This document shows positions 1 through 12,015 of a stretch of 64,000 bases of DNA, one piece after another (position 1 is the stretch's first letter; every line of letters starts with the position of its first letter). The notes under the pieces are model-generated. The model was not told the origin of the DNA. It did no database searches and was given only the letters and a program-made list of their open reading frames with translations. The position numbers and the translations under genes were made by a program. Source of the stretch: Gymnothorax reevesii (taxonomy: Eukaryota; Chordata; Actinopteri; Anguilliformes; Muraenidae); assembly GCA_029721435.1 (NCBI GenBank), contig CM056583.1, forward strand, positions 88,861,620 through 88,925,619, given 5' to 3'.

Positions 1-64
1 TTATACAGGATTGGCAAATTCCTAAGTCCTCACATGATCAGCAGCCCAGTTATAAAATATACAT

Positions 65-81
65 AAAGTGGATCTCAGTTT
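65..81. repeat. Left target-site duplication of the L1 element
   Basis: The 17-bp sequence AAAGTGGATCTCAGTTT occurs here and again, identically, at 4831-4847 directly after a poly-A run. This is the signature of target-primed reverse transcription by a LINE, and it fixes the element's ends at 82 and 4830. Confidence 0.9.
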
Positions 82-400
82 TTCCTGTTATGAAAGAGAA
101 CCGAGACAAAAAACTCAAAGTACGCCTGTCAGTTGACAGGTTGTACATAAATAATCAGCTATTTAGGGACGCAGCTATTACGCCTTGGCTGTATTAGCTC
201 AAATGCTGAGGCGCGATGTCAGTCTTCTGTCATTGCGATTTTTGCTGCTATAGGAATGATGATGATTGAATGAGTCGTGGTAATTATAGCTTGTCATTGT
301 AGTTGCCATTATGGTATCTGCATCCTTTTCTTCTTCTTGCTATAGTATTCTTTTTTATTTTTCTTTACTCTTTTTTTTGTTGTGGTTATTTTGTTTTTAT

Positions 401-411
401 TGTTGTTGTTG

Positions 412-446
<35 letters not shown>
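401..446. repeat. TTG/TTA trinucleotide microsatellite
   Basis: A short run of TTG followed by TTA triplets lies in the T-rich 5' part of the L1 element. It makes the surrounding 300-820 region look open in one frame, but the product would be phenylalanine/isoleucine-rich low-complexity sequence, so I do not call a gene. Confidence 0.85.
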
Positions 447-811
447 TACTTTTTTTTTTTTCCCCCTAATTTTTTTCCTTGTGACAATTATAATCCTATG
501 GGACGCAATGGTAGTTTGACCCAAGAGATGGGGTGTGGGACAAAGAGTGATTTATATGTTGTTATGTTTTCGGTTTGTCTTTGTCAGATAGTCGTTCTGT
601 TTGTGTTTGTGATTTTTTTTCACTTGACTGTGTTATTTTCTTTGTTTATGTTTTTCAACTGCTGTACAAATTTTTACAGGCATGGCGCCTGCATTTACAA
701 CATTTTTTATTTTCCGATTAGCTCTTCCATTATGCCCAGAAAGCACTCTGCTGGAATATTTGACCATCCAAAATCCTACTCCATTAATCCTAAATTCTTA
801 GCCTGTAAAAA

Positions 812-3800
812 ATGGGAATAGATGAAATCACTATTGCCAGTTATAACTGTAATGGCCTCGCTGATAAGAAGAAAAGACATCAAATATTTACATGGTTAAA
901 AGAGAAAGACCACACAATCTTTTGTATTCAAGAAACTCATTCGGTAATAACTGATGAAACTACATGGATGGAGGAATGGGGTGGACAAATATTATATGCA
1001 CATGGTTTAAGAAATTCAAGGGGAGTCATGATCATGTTTAAAAACAACTTTAATTATACTCTTCAAGCTTTAGAATCAGACCCTCAAGGAAGGTGGATCA
1101 TTTTTAATATGGCCATTGAGGATAAACAAATATGTTTAGTTAATTTATATGGTCCAAATAACGATGAGCCACATTTTTTTGAATCAATTTACAACATCAT
1201 AAAATCTTCAAAATTCACAAGTAAATACCTCATAATGGTTGGAGACTTCAATACAGTACAGAATAATTTAATAGATCGTAAGGGAAATAATTCAACTAAT
1301 AATCACCCACATGCTTCAGCAGAAATCACATCAATAATGAATACAATGGATCTGGTTGATGTTTGGAGATTAAGGAATCCGGAATTACGTAAATATACCT
1401 GGAGAAGACAGAACCAGGCAAGCCGAATAGACTATTTTCTGATTTCCTTTTCTTTGTTACCTAAAATAAAAAAGGCAATAATTGAAGACAAATTTAAATC
1501 TGATCACCAACTTGTATCGCTACATTTGGTTTTACATGAATATCCACGAGGACGGGGCTATTGGAAATTTAATCAAAAGTTACTGGAGGACCAGACATTT
1601 GTAGAGCGTACAAAAGAATTTATTACAGATTTTTTTACACACAACATAGGATCAGCAGACCCACATATTGTGTGGGATACTTTTAAATGTGTTTTTAGAG
1701 GCCACGCAATTCAGTTTGCTTCACGAAGACAAAAACTTTTAAGATTAAAAGAACAAAATCTTAAAAAAGAAATTGAGATTCTCACATCAATACTGGATAG
1801 CTCACAAGCAACTTGCGATGTAACTGACAAATTGGACCGAAAGCAAAAAGAATTGGAACAATTAATTTGTGACAGGTCAACTATAATGCACTATAATAAT
1901 AAAGCAAAATGGATGGAGAAAGGAGAGAGATGCAATAAACTATTTTTAAGACTCCAATATAGAAATACAGCAAAGAAAAATATACAGAAATTAAAAAGGA
2001 TTGATGGGACGATTCTCATCTCTCCTACAGATATTCTGAATGAGGAAGAGAGATATTTTACAGAGATATTCTCCCCCCAGTTATCAGCTGTTTCACTATG
2101 TAATACTGATAGTAATTCATTTTTCCCTCAAAATCAAGTTAAATTATCAGAGGAACAGAAAGCAACATGCGAGGGGCTAATTACAGAAACTGAGCTTTAC
2201 AATTCAATCATGTCCTTTCAGCGGGGGAAATCGCCAGGGTTAGATGGTATCCCAATAGAAGTCTATCAAACGTTTTATGAACAGATTAAAAACCCCCTGC
2301 TCACATGTTTTAATTTTTCATATGATCAAGGTATTCTCACCGGGACTCAGCGAGAAAGTGTAATTTCTCTGCTCTTAAAACAAGAAGCTAGCGGCCACTA
2401 TAAAGATCCGGTCCACTTAAAAAACTGGAGGCCACTCACTCTTCAGTGCTATGATGCGAAAATATTAGCAAAATGTATAGCATTGCGTATAAAGAATGTC
2501 CTGCATGATATTATACATCATGACCAGTCTGGTTTTATACAAGGTAGAAATATTTCAAATAATATAAGACAATTACTTGAAATTATAGAATATTATGATA
2601 AAATAAAAAAACCAGGTTTGATTTTTATAGCAGACCTTGAGAAAGCCTTTGATAAAATCAGATGGGATTTCATCTACCAATGTTTAGAATTTTTTAACTT
2701 TGGTAAATCTTTAATACAGTGGGTTAAAGTAATGTATCATAACTCCGTCTCCAAAATTATAAATAATGGTTATCTCTCAAACCCCATTATACTCTCTCGG
2801 GGAGTAAAACAGGGCTGCCCGTTATCACCGTATCTGTTTATTATGGCAATAGAAGTACTTGCTATAAAAATACGAGCAAATAATAATATTAAAGGTCTAG
2901 AAATGCCAGATCTAAATACAAAAATTTCAATGTATGCCGATGATACCATTTTTTTACTGAATTCTGATTATGAAACACTTCAGTGTCTTACAAAAGACCT
3001 GGATGAATACTCAAAACAATCTGGGCTGAACCCTAATTACGAAAAATGTCAAATACTGAGACTTGGTTCCTTGAAAAATAAAAATTTCAGTCATCCATGC
3101 AATCTACCACTTCACTGGACAGATGGACCGGTCAATGTTCTCGGTATACACATTCCAGAAGATATTAGTGAAATTTCAACGGTTAATTTCAATAATAAAC
3201 TGAGTAAAATTGAAAAAATTCTGCTCCCATGGAAAGGGAAACATTTGACCATTTATGGCAAAATAACTCTGATTAATTCATTAATTGTATCCCAGTTTAC
3301 ATATTTATTCATGGCATTACCAACTCCTAAAGAATCATTTTTCAAAATGTATGAACAGAAGATATTTAAATTTATATGGAATGACAAACCTGATAAAATT
3401 AAACGTGTGTATTTCTACAATGATTATGTATCTGGTGGCCTAAAATTATTAAATTTAAAAGCCTTAAATCTTTCACTGAAGGCCTCCCTTATTCCAAAAT
3501 TCTATCTCAATTCAAACTGGTTTTCCAGTAAGTTACTTAAAAGTGTCCATCCTATGTTTGAAAAAGGATTCTTCCCATTCCTGCAGATTAAACCTGTGCA
3601 TATTAAGTTAATTACTGACATGTTTTTTAGTGTTTCCACCTTTCTGGAAGAAGCTCTACAGAGTTGGTTGCAATTTCAGTTTCATCCACCAGAAAATACA
3701 GAAGAAGTTCTGCAACAAATAATATGGTTAAATTCCAATATACTTGTTGATAGAAGAATGATTTTCTGGAAACGCATGTTCGATAATGGAATTATTTTTT

Positions 3801-4609
3801 TAAAGGATATAGTGAATGAGGAAAATAAAATTATGTCCCACAGACAATTAACTAGTGTTTATGGAACTGTCTGCACACTGCAACAATATAATCAACTTAT
3901 TGGAGCTTTACCAAATACTTGGAAATCAAAAATTATTAAAAGACCAGGAGGACATTTAGTCTGTCTGCCTCAAATGAAAATGGTACAATGGTTAAAGAAA
4001 ATAAAGATTAATAAACATATATACATATTTTACTTAAGAACAAAGAATTTAGTTGCGACACCATATAGAATTCTAGATAGTTGGGAAAATTTGTTAGACA
4101 CACCAATTCCATGGAATAAAGTCTTCAAAATTCTTTACAATACATAACTTGATCCGAAGATAAGATATTTTCAATATAAGCTAATATATAAGTTTCTAGC
4201 AACAAAAAAGATGCTAAATATCTGGGGAATTGAGCCGTCACCCCTCTGTCGATTCTGTCAAGAGGAAGTGGAGTCAGTAGTCCATTTGTTTTGGTACTGT
4301 CCTGTAACAGCCCTTTTTTGGATAAAGGTGCAAAATTGGATATCTCAGTATAATAGTATACAACTAGATTTATTTAAGGTATTACTGGGTGGTGTAACAA
4401 AAGAAAAACACCAAATATGTAATATAATTGTATATCTTGCAAAAATATTTATTTTCAAGTTGACATCTGTTGGGGAGTTAAGACTTGAGAGATTCAAGAA
4501 TTTTGTCATGTATTACAGTAGAATTGAGTGTGCGATGGCCTATGAGACGGGTCTTGTAATTTATGCCAAAAGATGGGATAAAATTCGGGAGGCTGAAGGT
4601 TGGGAATAA
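812..4609 (+). pseudogene. L1 ORF2: endonuclease-reverse transcriptase, one nonsense codon
   Basis: This is the ORF2 polyprotein of the L1 element. It would nick target DNA and copy the element's RNA there. The endonuclease comes first: N14 in SYNCNGL, E41 in IQETH, then GDFN, RIDYFL and SDHQ motifs. The reverse transcriptase follows, with NWRPLTL, ADLEKAFD, GVKQGCPLSP and the catalytic YADD at residues 708-711. The frame runs 1,111 codons to TAA at 4145-4147, then stays open in the same frame to 4609. That tail carries CRFC...H...C, the cysteine motif typical of the family's C-terminus. So one point mutation (for example CAA to TAA) splits a frame of about 1,265 codons. All visible catalytic residues are present. 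The truncated product would lose the C-terminal motif, so activity in cis is doubtful. The start is the first ATG before the conserved endonuclease block. Confidence 0.93.
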
Positions 4610-4775
4610 CAAAGAGATGGAATGGATGAGCTAATGGTTACAAATGCCAAAAATATAAAACTCTGTGAATGTAATCCTTATTGTATTGTATTTTTTTTTT
4701 TTTGTTTTTTGTGGGTGTGTGTTTTGTTGGGTGATGGTAGGAGGATTCATACTTAATTATATAACTGATTAAATT

Positions 4776-4781
4776 AATAAA
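4776..4781 (+). promoter_or_regulatory. Polyadenylation signal of the L1 element
   Basis: AATAAA lies about 45 bases before the poly-A tail of the LINE, a suitable distance for its own 3' end formation. Confidence 0.6.
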
Positions 4782-4830
4782 GTTGTCCTCCAAAGTGGGG
4801 GGGTGGTGGCGGGATAGAAAAAAAAAAAAA

Positions 4831-4847
4831 AAAGTGGATCTCAGTTT
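4831..4847. repeat. Right target-site duplication of the L1 element
   Basis: This is the second identical copy of the 17-bp target sequence found at 65-81. It follows the poly-A tail at once. Confidence 0.9.
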
Positions 4848-4944
4848 CATTCTCATCCGTTTCTTTCTTCTGGGACTCTTGTATTTTTTCTGCGCAGATG
4901 GAGATCAGCTGCATCCTCAGCATCAAGGAATCTCCGCAGCATCA

Positions 4945-5175
4945 CTGTTACTGAGTGCATTCTGAGTGCATTCCAAATATTTGTGGCCATTCTTATTGCT
5001 GGCCTGAATGTTTTACTCATGCTCAAAACTTTCCAGGTGCATTCGAAGTGGAAAAAATATCAAACGGCACTCATAGTGTATTCTAACTGCGCTCTGACTG
5101 CATTAATATGGAATTCCAGAATTCCAACAGCATTCAAAACATTCTGATTGCATTGCGAAGGAGAATCAAAATGGC
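4945..5175 (-). repeat. Fragment of the GAATGC-motif repeat family
   Basis: GCATTC motifs recur every 10-20 bases. The reverse complement matches 18360-18560 over most of its length: the same order of GAATGC blocks, GCAGTCAGAGCGCAGTTAG and GTGCATTC-type spacers. It is a truncated, inverted copy of the element described at 17535-18640. Confidence 0.75.
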
Positions 5176-5179
5176 AAGC

Positions 5180-6140
5180 CATGTCAAAACAAATTAAAGC
5201 TGAAATTAGAACCTTTCAGAAAATATTACTCAACATCACTCATATAACTCAAAAAATATTTTTTTGCAACTTTCCTCTCATTTTGTGGGAGCAGGTCTCA
5301 TTTAGATTCCTGTAATTTAATGTTTTGGAATAATCTTTGCCTCATGGTATGATTCCTAAACCTTTCAAAGAGTACTGTAACTATTGAGCCATTTATTTTA
5401 AAGAGTTGGAGATCTAGTTGTTGGATTCAGGACAGGATCACAAGTGAGTTTTAAAGTCCCACTCCCTCTCCTGATTGGGCAATATTTCATCCTTCATAAC
5501 TATTGAACTCTGTGTCTTAGTGAATTTGTGAATAAGACTTTTTTACTCAGTAATTGGTCACATGTTCATCAAGGAAGCCACACCCCTTTCCTGATTAGCT
5601 GTGCTTATCTTTTTGTTAGCCTCATAGCATGATTGGCGAAGTCATTTTCTGACTGTTGCAATTTCAAAAAAAAAAAAATAATGTGCTTGTTAAAAATGGT
5701 GTTTTTTCATATTTTCCAAAAACTTTCAAATATAACTTAGGCAACTGTGCTATTAGGCTAACGTTTTGAAACTATTGGGGTAATAGAGATTAGGGTAGGG
5801 AGTAGTTGTACTCCAGACAGGTTCACTTGTTAATTGGCAAGGCTCTGTCCCTTGCACTGATTAGCTTAGCTTGTTCTCTTCACAAAGAGCAACTGCTCAT
5901 TGCAGAGAGTTGGGGAATGGGTTATTTGAAATTTGAACATCATTGTATTGATAAACGTTTGGCTTTGTCAAGCTAATTTGAAGTTTGTTCACAATTTTTT
6001 TTACATTCTAGTGGAAGACAAAGTAATCCTTGACTGCCATTCTCACAATCAATGAAGATGCCAATGCATTTTATGTCTTGAGGTTTTAACAAAACATCAT
6101 GCATGAAACAGTCCACACAGTAACCATTTGCACAATGACC
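5180..6140. other. No gene recognised
   Basis: AT-rich sequence with a short A-run near 5666 and no long frame or known repeat end that I recognise. Loosely similar phrases with 'CTGATTAGCT' occur near 5595 and 5855, too diverged to define a repeat. Confidence 0.5.
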
Positions 6141-6149
6141 TGGTTCTTA

Positions 6150-6945
6150 TGTGACGGTGCTTTCAGGAACCACAAGCGAGAGAGGGAAATCCAAAAAACA
6201 TATGCCTTTATTGAATGCCGGGTCAAGACCTATAGACGCAAGAATTGCCAAGCCACAAAACTAAATCCAAAAACAAAGTCGACTAGACAGGCCGGGGTCA
6301 GAACCAGAAAAGCAGAGGTGCGACGGTACATAGACAGTAGGCAAAAAGTCGTAGTCGATATCCAAAGCAGTGGGTCATACACAGGGCATCCAAACACAGA
6401 AGACGTGGTCATACAAAAATGGGTCGAAATCCAGAAAGGCAAAACAAGACAAAAATGGCTATGGCTAAATTCTTGGTCGGAAGAAACAGTCGAAGAGAAA
6501 CAATAATCAATGGCACACAGGACTCTGCGCTAAGGAATATTGATCAACATTCTGACGAAGTCACAACAGCAGTGAGGACTCTAAATAGACAGAAGGGAAG
6601 TCACATGCTATGCAGGGAGGGATGAGAGCTAATTACAGGAAGGTACACCTGGGGGAATTCTAAACCACAACAATTGGCGAAAGCCAAGACATGGACGGGA
6701 ATCACACAGACAGCCTATGACAATTGAACAGCTCCGGTCAGGGAGTTCTAAGTGCACAGATAATGAGTGCAGTAAAGCCATTAAGCAGGTGTGAGAGATC
6801 TCACAGAAACACAGGGAGAGACAAGGAAAGCCAAGCAAAGGACGGAGACTAGAACAGGGCGATTCCTGAGAGTGAATGAGTACTAATTAGTAGCGTTGCA
6901 ACTTTACATAGTATCTAAAGTGCTCGCTAGTGAGTTAGTAATATA
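6150..6945 (-). mobile_element. LTR-like repeat, copy 1 (minus strand, truncated)
   Basis: On the minus strand this matches the longer copy at 15182-16289: a block containing GACCGGAGCTGTT, a downstream region that would hold the transcription start, and an AATAAA signal (complement of 6207-6212) about 55 bases before a TCACA end at 6150. The order of U3-like AT-rich sequence, promoter region and late AATAAA is that of a retrotransposon LTR. The upstream part is missing compared with copy 2. No coding region flanks it, so it is probably a solo or broken LTR. Confidence 0.55.
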
Positions 6946-8000
6946 TATATGGATTGTTTGGGTTATTAGACTATGATACAGAATACTGTACAAAGTCAGA
7001 TAATTTTACTGTTTTCAAGTGGTAGCCGTGGACATGTTCATTGTTGAGCTGGGTAATTGAAAATCGGCTTGCAAATTAATCTCAGTCTTTTGATAGTACG
7101 CAACTTAAAGGAAGCTCCTGATTTTTAGTTTAGATTATTTTCCAAGGCCATATCTAAGAGAGCAACTTAAGTATGCCTATATCACTAATCGTAACTGTAG
7201 CTGGGGCTGATCTTAAACTACAATTACAATCGCACATTTGCGAGCTTATATCGGAAGGATATAATGTAGGAATGAAGGGGGGTATTACAAGCTAGTTTTA
7301 TCTATTTAAAAAAATTACTGTAATTTGCACAAATCACCTTAACCTTTTTATGAAAGGCACGCATTTGCGGACCCAAAATTGCATTTGAGCAGCATAAATA
7401 AATGCGCACCTAAGGCTTAAAAATAAAATTTGCAGGAGCAAATATTTGCTCACCTCAAGATTCTACTGGTAATGATCAAATAATGCAAAAAGCTTGTTAT
7501 TGGCAATGATCAAGCAAAATTTCAAGAAATAAAGGTATTTTAATGTTCTGTATTGACTAACTTGCACGAGGTTATTGTATGCCTTATGATCCAGGCCAGG
7601 AATGAAGTGCCGAGGCAGGTTACTTTATTGATGGTATGATGGTAGGTAGTGGGACGGAGCCCAGAGGAGAATCACACAGTTCAGTTCAGCTGTTAGAGGT
7701 AAAGCACAGCGTAGCCTTTGCTCGACCGGTGGCGTTTCGTAATGGCTGCGAGTTGAGCGCACACTTCACCTGAGCTGAACTGAGGTCCTGGGCAGAACTG
7801 TCAGATGGCAGGATGGAGTACTTTAGCAAGAACATCCAGATGACCGTTGAAGGATTATCAGGCTGCTCCTTATAAACTAGGTTGAAGGACAAATAGAGAA
7901 GATTAAAATGAAATCTTGGAGACTAAGAGAAAGGTTTGGGAGGAGAAACACATCAGTAAATCACTACCATTGAAGGTAGTAATAGGAAGTAACTGAATGG
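6946..8000. other. No gene recognised
   Basis: Unassigned sequence. The part at 7590-7920 has TTTATTGA early and CTTATAAACTA late, like another minus-strand LTR, but I cannot match it to a second copy in the window. Confidence 0.4.
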
Positions 8001-8004
8001 AAGA

Positions 8005-8312
8005 AAGCATTCACATGATGGCACAGTGGTTAGCATTGCTGCGTCACAGCAAGAAGGCTGTGGGTTTGAATCTGGGGCCTTTCTGTGTGGAAACCCTGTG
8101 TTCGCGCGGGTTTTATCCGGGTACTCTGGTTTCCTCCCACAGTCCAAAGACATGCATATCTAAAATTGCCCAAAGGTATGGGTGTGAGAGTGAATGGTGT
8201 GTGTGCTGTGCAGGGTGAGTCCCTGCCTTTGCCCGTAGTCAGCTGGAATAGGCTCCAACTTGCCCTGCCACCCTTGTGAGGAATAAGCGGGTATAGAAAA
8301 TGAATGATGATA
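8005..8312 (+). mobile_element. Teleost SINE-like repeat with RTE-like tail, copy 1
   Basis: The sequence begins with a tRNA-like head: an A-box-like CAGTGGTTAGCATTGCTGC and a B-box-like GGGTTTGAATC. It continues through the conserved CCTCCCACAGTCCAAAGACA block and ends in AGCTGGAATAGGCTCCA, then AATAAGCGGGTATAGAAAATG with an ATGATG tail. This is a very common fish repeat. Its 3' end resembles that of RTE-type LINEs (Expander/Rex3-like), from memory. A second diverged copy lies at 57930-58256 in the same orientation. Confidence 0.8.
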
Positions 8313-10925
8313 TGTATTTTGTTGCATCCTCAAGTCAATGTTTTTAAATTTTGGGGGGGGAGATTGGCAGTTTCAGAATCCTGGCTAACAGACTGGCAAA
8401 GACACTAAAGTTGTGTCACTGTCCAAATACTTATGGACTGCTCAGGTTGTATTTTATCGTGCTTTAAATCAAATACCTGTGTCCATTCTCATTTCCATCT
8501 CTCCATTTGGAAGTGCCACATAAAACTACCTGGTCAGCTCTTCAAAATCCCTTTCCTCTTCTGTTTAGTTTAAAAAGATGACAAAAGCTCCAAGAAAAAT
8601 GAATTTTTGATCCAAAAAAAAGAATAAAAAATCGAATGAAGTTTTTTTACTGGATATGCTGTTATGAAGAAGTAAGTTGGAAATTTCCTTTGACATTTGC
8701 AGGATTGAAAGTTTGTTGTCCAAAGTAAAACTCAAGGGAGAAACAATGAACAGTAACTCAGCCACTGCAGACCTCTGCCTTCAATCTCCTTTTCCCTTTC
8801 AAAAGCTGGCTGGATAAAATGGACGCCATTTTCAAGCAAAACAGAATCTGAATGCCGATATGAAGTCAAAAAAGTTCTGCACTATAGTTTTTGTCCACAA
8901 ATTGAGGGCAGCGGTAGCTCAGACAGGCCATGGAGTCATGCCCAGGGAACAGCCTGCCTTCATTAGTGATGGGACAGACCGCAAGCCACGCCCACATCAG
9001 CTGACAGCTCAGCTGATTCCTTTCAGGTGCTCAATCAGCAAATCACAAACGGCGCCATATTTACAGCTGCTCGTATTCACGTGTGTGCATGGAAGGGCAG
9101 GTTTTCGCCTCTCCCCCCTCACTGACTTTTCATGCAAACCCGCGGTCGGGCGGGGAGGCCCTAGACCAGAGCCATGCTGCAAAATTGAAATATTGATAAA
9201 AATTGACGGTTTTGACAAGGTGGAGCTGACTGAAATATGACGTAAAGAAGGAGACTGGGTCAAAACGTCGTAAAAGGTTCTGGATGACATCATCACCCGC
9301 CCAGCCAACCGTGTCTCATCATCACTCTGTCATTCAGTCACAGATTTTCACAGGCGTAGGACTGGCCCCCACTTTGTTGCGGTGTAAATAAAATGTCATT
9401 GTACTAGCTGCTTGTTGCTATGCCCCGCCCCCAGCGCTCGCATCATCAGAGTTCAGAGGAATCGGCTGCCCTCTCATTCATCACTCATCTACACGCCGCT
9501 GCGTATCGTTACTCCGTTATCCTACATAGTGCTTATCTGCCTGAGCTTCGCACCACTCAGGTGCGAAATCCTGCAAGTCTATTTTGTAGCGTTTCACGTG
9601 TATCGTCTGAAAGATTTGATATTCAGCAGACTAATGTGAGTCTTTCAAATTTTTGTACTGATTTGGGAAGTTCTGTTTTCCCATATTGTTCTATGATTAT
9701 TTCTTTTTGAAGCTATGCTTCAAAACATGATAAACACAATTCGTCTTTGTTGCATTTGAATCCAGCCACCTTCATTTTATTATTTCAGTAAACGCAACAC
9801 TGCGCATCAAAAATACATCGCACTTGTACGGTAACAATGCTTTAAAACAAGCGGAAGAACTTTTTATGACACAAATATGGCTAAAACGGTGCCTTTTTAA
9901 TGGGAGTGGTCAGATACTGAGTCCATCAGCCAGGGAATGACATCACTACGAAGAATTGCAGGGAACTCACCAGAAACACGGCCGTAAATGCCAGCTTTGT
10001 GAAACACACAATTTATGTTATATCTTTTAATAGAAAAAAAAAGTGCTCTCACTGCTGTTGTTTAGACCAGTTTCACACAGACATACACTCCTGATTAGCA
10101 GACATTAATTAGTAGAAATGACCTGTGTTGTTGCTTTTGTAATCGTGGGTCAGTGACTTAAAAGCAATTCTCTAGTGCAGAACATTTAATCACCCCCTGA
10201 TTATTACCCCTGGAACAGCGGTCTTGTTCTGTTCCAGGACGCTGTTTTTTGGCGGCACGTGAGGTTGATTAATGAGGAGTGAATGTCAGGTTCATTAAAA
10301 CAGCAGCAGCAGGTGAGGGTCATTTCCTCTCTGTGTAGCAGAGGTGACCCTTCATCCCTCTCCTTTAATCAGGGAGTGAAGTAGATGTGGGCGGAACCTT
10401 CCCTCTAATTAAACAGGGTCTTTCAACAGAATCACAAGGATTTTTATCATAGCACATGTTTACCTCATATACACTGTTCCATGTGTTCCATGACAATGCC
10501 CCGTCCATCCCATGCAGACTAGCTGACTGAGATGAAACAAGAGATTTTTGTTCACCACGATTGTAAGACAAGGGCTTACGTGTTTCAGCTGCTGCTTGTA
10601 TTTCTTTAGTTTCCCAGTGATACTCAGGTATTTATTAATTACACATCCAAAGGCTAAATCTTTCCACTAAATCTTATTCAATTTTATCAAAGTAATGCAG
10701 GGAGCGGGTTCCATTCACTCAAACAGTCCCACTTAGAGTCTCCAATTAGCCTTCCATGCATGTCTGAGGGTGTAGCGACAGCCAAACCACACAAAAAGCT
10801 TCCAAATAACAGCCCTCCAGCAGCAAGACAACAGCGATACCTACTGCGCCACCAAATACTGTTTTTTTACAAAGAGCCTGAAAAATGCGCTGTGCTGGAT
10901 GCTGTACTTGTACTGAGTGCTGCCA
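8313..10925. other. No gene recognised; one short dispersed segment
   Basis: Unassigned sequence with several short GC-richer stretches (8900-9500). The segment around 9970-10010, with TAAATGCCA and CTTTGTGAA, recurs at about 38080-38115, so part of this stretch belongs to a dispersed repeat whose limits I cannot set. Confidence 0.4.
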
Positions 10926-10934
10926 GTTATGTCT

Positions 10935-11130
10935 CCGCCCTGAAGAAAGGGGGACATATTGTTTTTGCCTGGTCTCCTGTGTGCGCGTGCATCCGTGTGC
11001 GTGTCCGCATCGGTGTTCTCACTATTTATGGATCATAACTCAGAAACCATCTGAAATATTTCCATGAAAATTTGCAGACATTTGCATCAGGTGACGCAAA
11101 TGAGCCTTTTGCTATTTTGAGGTTATTAAA
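10935..11130 (+). repeat. Dispersed repeat fragment
   Basis: It begins GGGGGACATATTGTTTTTGC and contains a CGTGTGCGTGTCCG-type segment and 'ATAACTCAGAAACC'. This layout recalls internal parts of the fish DNA elements seen near 41150-41580 and 43640-44000, where sensing-type phrases such as ATATCTTTGGAA recur. Family assignment is uncertain. Confidence 0.35.
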
Positions 11131-11429
11131 CTTATCTCATTTCTTCCTAAATGTCTGAACATCAATGAGGGGCGGCTGGGTTGGGGTTGGGGGGTCTTAG
11201 AAACCATCTCTAATTTTCTGTTGTGGAGACTTTTCTCACAACAGATCACCCCTTCTAAAGCCTGCAGAGAGTCAAAACACTGGAGCCACACGCAGGTCAC
11301 AGACGAGCCTCATCGGGGTCTTCAAAAAAACTTTAATAAACAAGGGCGACAACAGAGTGGAGAGGAGCGCACCCGCATGGGGGCGAAAACCTGGGGGGAG
11401 GGGAGCAGAGCGAGACGATAATGAGTTCA

Positions 11430-12015
11430 TGTGAATCCATCAACATAAGGGAAGCAAAACTGATAAAGACGACCCTCCTCCCGTTTCTCAGCTTTGAAAA
11501 ACAGAAGTTAGCAGCCCGGACAGCACTTGAAAGGGGACATCCTGAGACCCGCCACAGGAAGGGAGTTGAGGGCGAGTTTGACGAAGAGCGGGGGACGTGG
11601 TCATTTGGAGGAGGTTCCCTCTCCCAGGCAGCGGAGAGTTTTTTCCAGCACCTGGGTCAACCTCTCCATTCGGCTGCTGGTTTCTGGATGGACGCTGGAT
11701 GAGTGGTGAGGGCTGGCACTCATCAGGACGCAAAGGGCCTTTCGAAATCTGCCGGACAATTGTGGTCCACAATAAGAGACAACCTATCAGAGAACATCAT
11801 TGGGTCAAACCACATGTTGGGGGAGCAGCTCCGCCATCTCCTTGGCTGCGGGCGTCGTGCACAGCGGGACAGTGTGGGCTGCCTTCGAAAAAGGGTCCAC
11901 AATGATCAGAACGACCGTGAACCCGTCTGACATGGGCAGCTGAGCGATGAAGTCAATGGCCATGCCTACCCACTACTGATAGGGAACTTCAAGGGGCAAA
12001 AGGAGGATGCTAGAA
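11430..12015 (-). pseudogene. Ty3/gypsy integrase remnant
   Basis: The minus strand, read across frameshifts and stops, gives the integrase core of a gypsy retrotransposon. Near 11949-11963 it reads MAIDFIAQLP, followed by SDGFTVVLIIVDPFSKAAH, the usual Ty3/gypsy block holding the first catalytic aspartate. Further on (about 11740-11780) comes a decayed version of the second aspartate block, and at 11630-11680 RMERLTQVLEKTLRC, which contains the glutamate of the DDE triad. At least two stops and a frame change separate these blocks, so no enzyme can be made. No flanking LTR of the same element was found. Another gypsy remnant on the same strand (19540-20150) encodes gag and protease, but the distance and the material between them make a common origin unproven. 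Confidence 0.85.

Larger units (their letters stand above)
82..4830 (+). mobile_element. L1/Tx1-type non-LTR retrotransposon
   Basis: A 4.75-kb LINE bounded by perfect 17-bp target-site duplications (65-81 and 4831-4847). In order it has a T-rich 5' region of about 730 bp, one long ORF2 (812-4609), a short 3' UTR with an AATAAA signal (4776-4781) and a poly-A tail (about 4818-4830). ORF2 has an apurinic-type endonuclease, a reverse transcriptase and a C-terminal Cys-Cys-His-Cys motif. This layout is known for the L1/Tx1 group of fish and frogs. No ORF1 is visible upstream. The insertion may be 5'-truncated, or may come from a lineage without ORF1. The identical target duplications and the nearly open ORF2 suggest a fairly recent insertion. 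Confidence 0.93.

Noticed and set aside
303..821. 172-codon frame before L1 ORF2, possible ORF1
   Set aside because: Mostly phenylalanine, isoleucine and valine from T-rich microsatellite sequence. No coiled coil, RNA-binding or zinc motif expected for ORF1.
8005..8080. tRNA gene
   Set aside because: Only A- and B-box-like phrases within a dispersed fish repeat; no cloverleaf.
8860..9308. Opposed frames of 126 and 99 codons
   Set aside because: Both strands are open over the same GC-rich stretch, and neither shows a recognisable motif.
9412..9710. Overlapping 75- and 96-codon frames
   Set aside because: Two overlapping short frames in a GC-richer stretch without any recognised domain or splice context.
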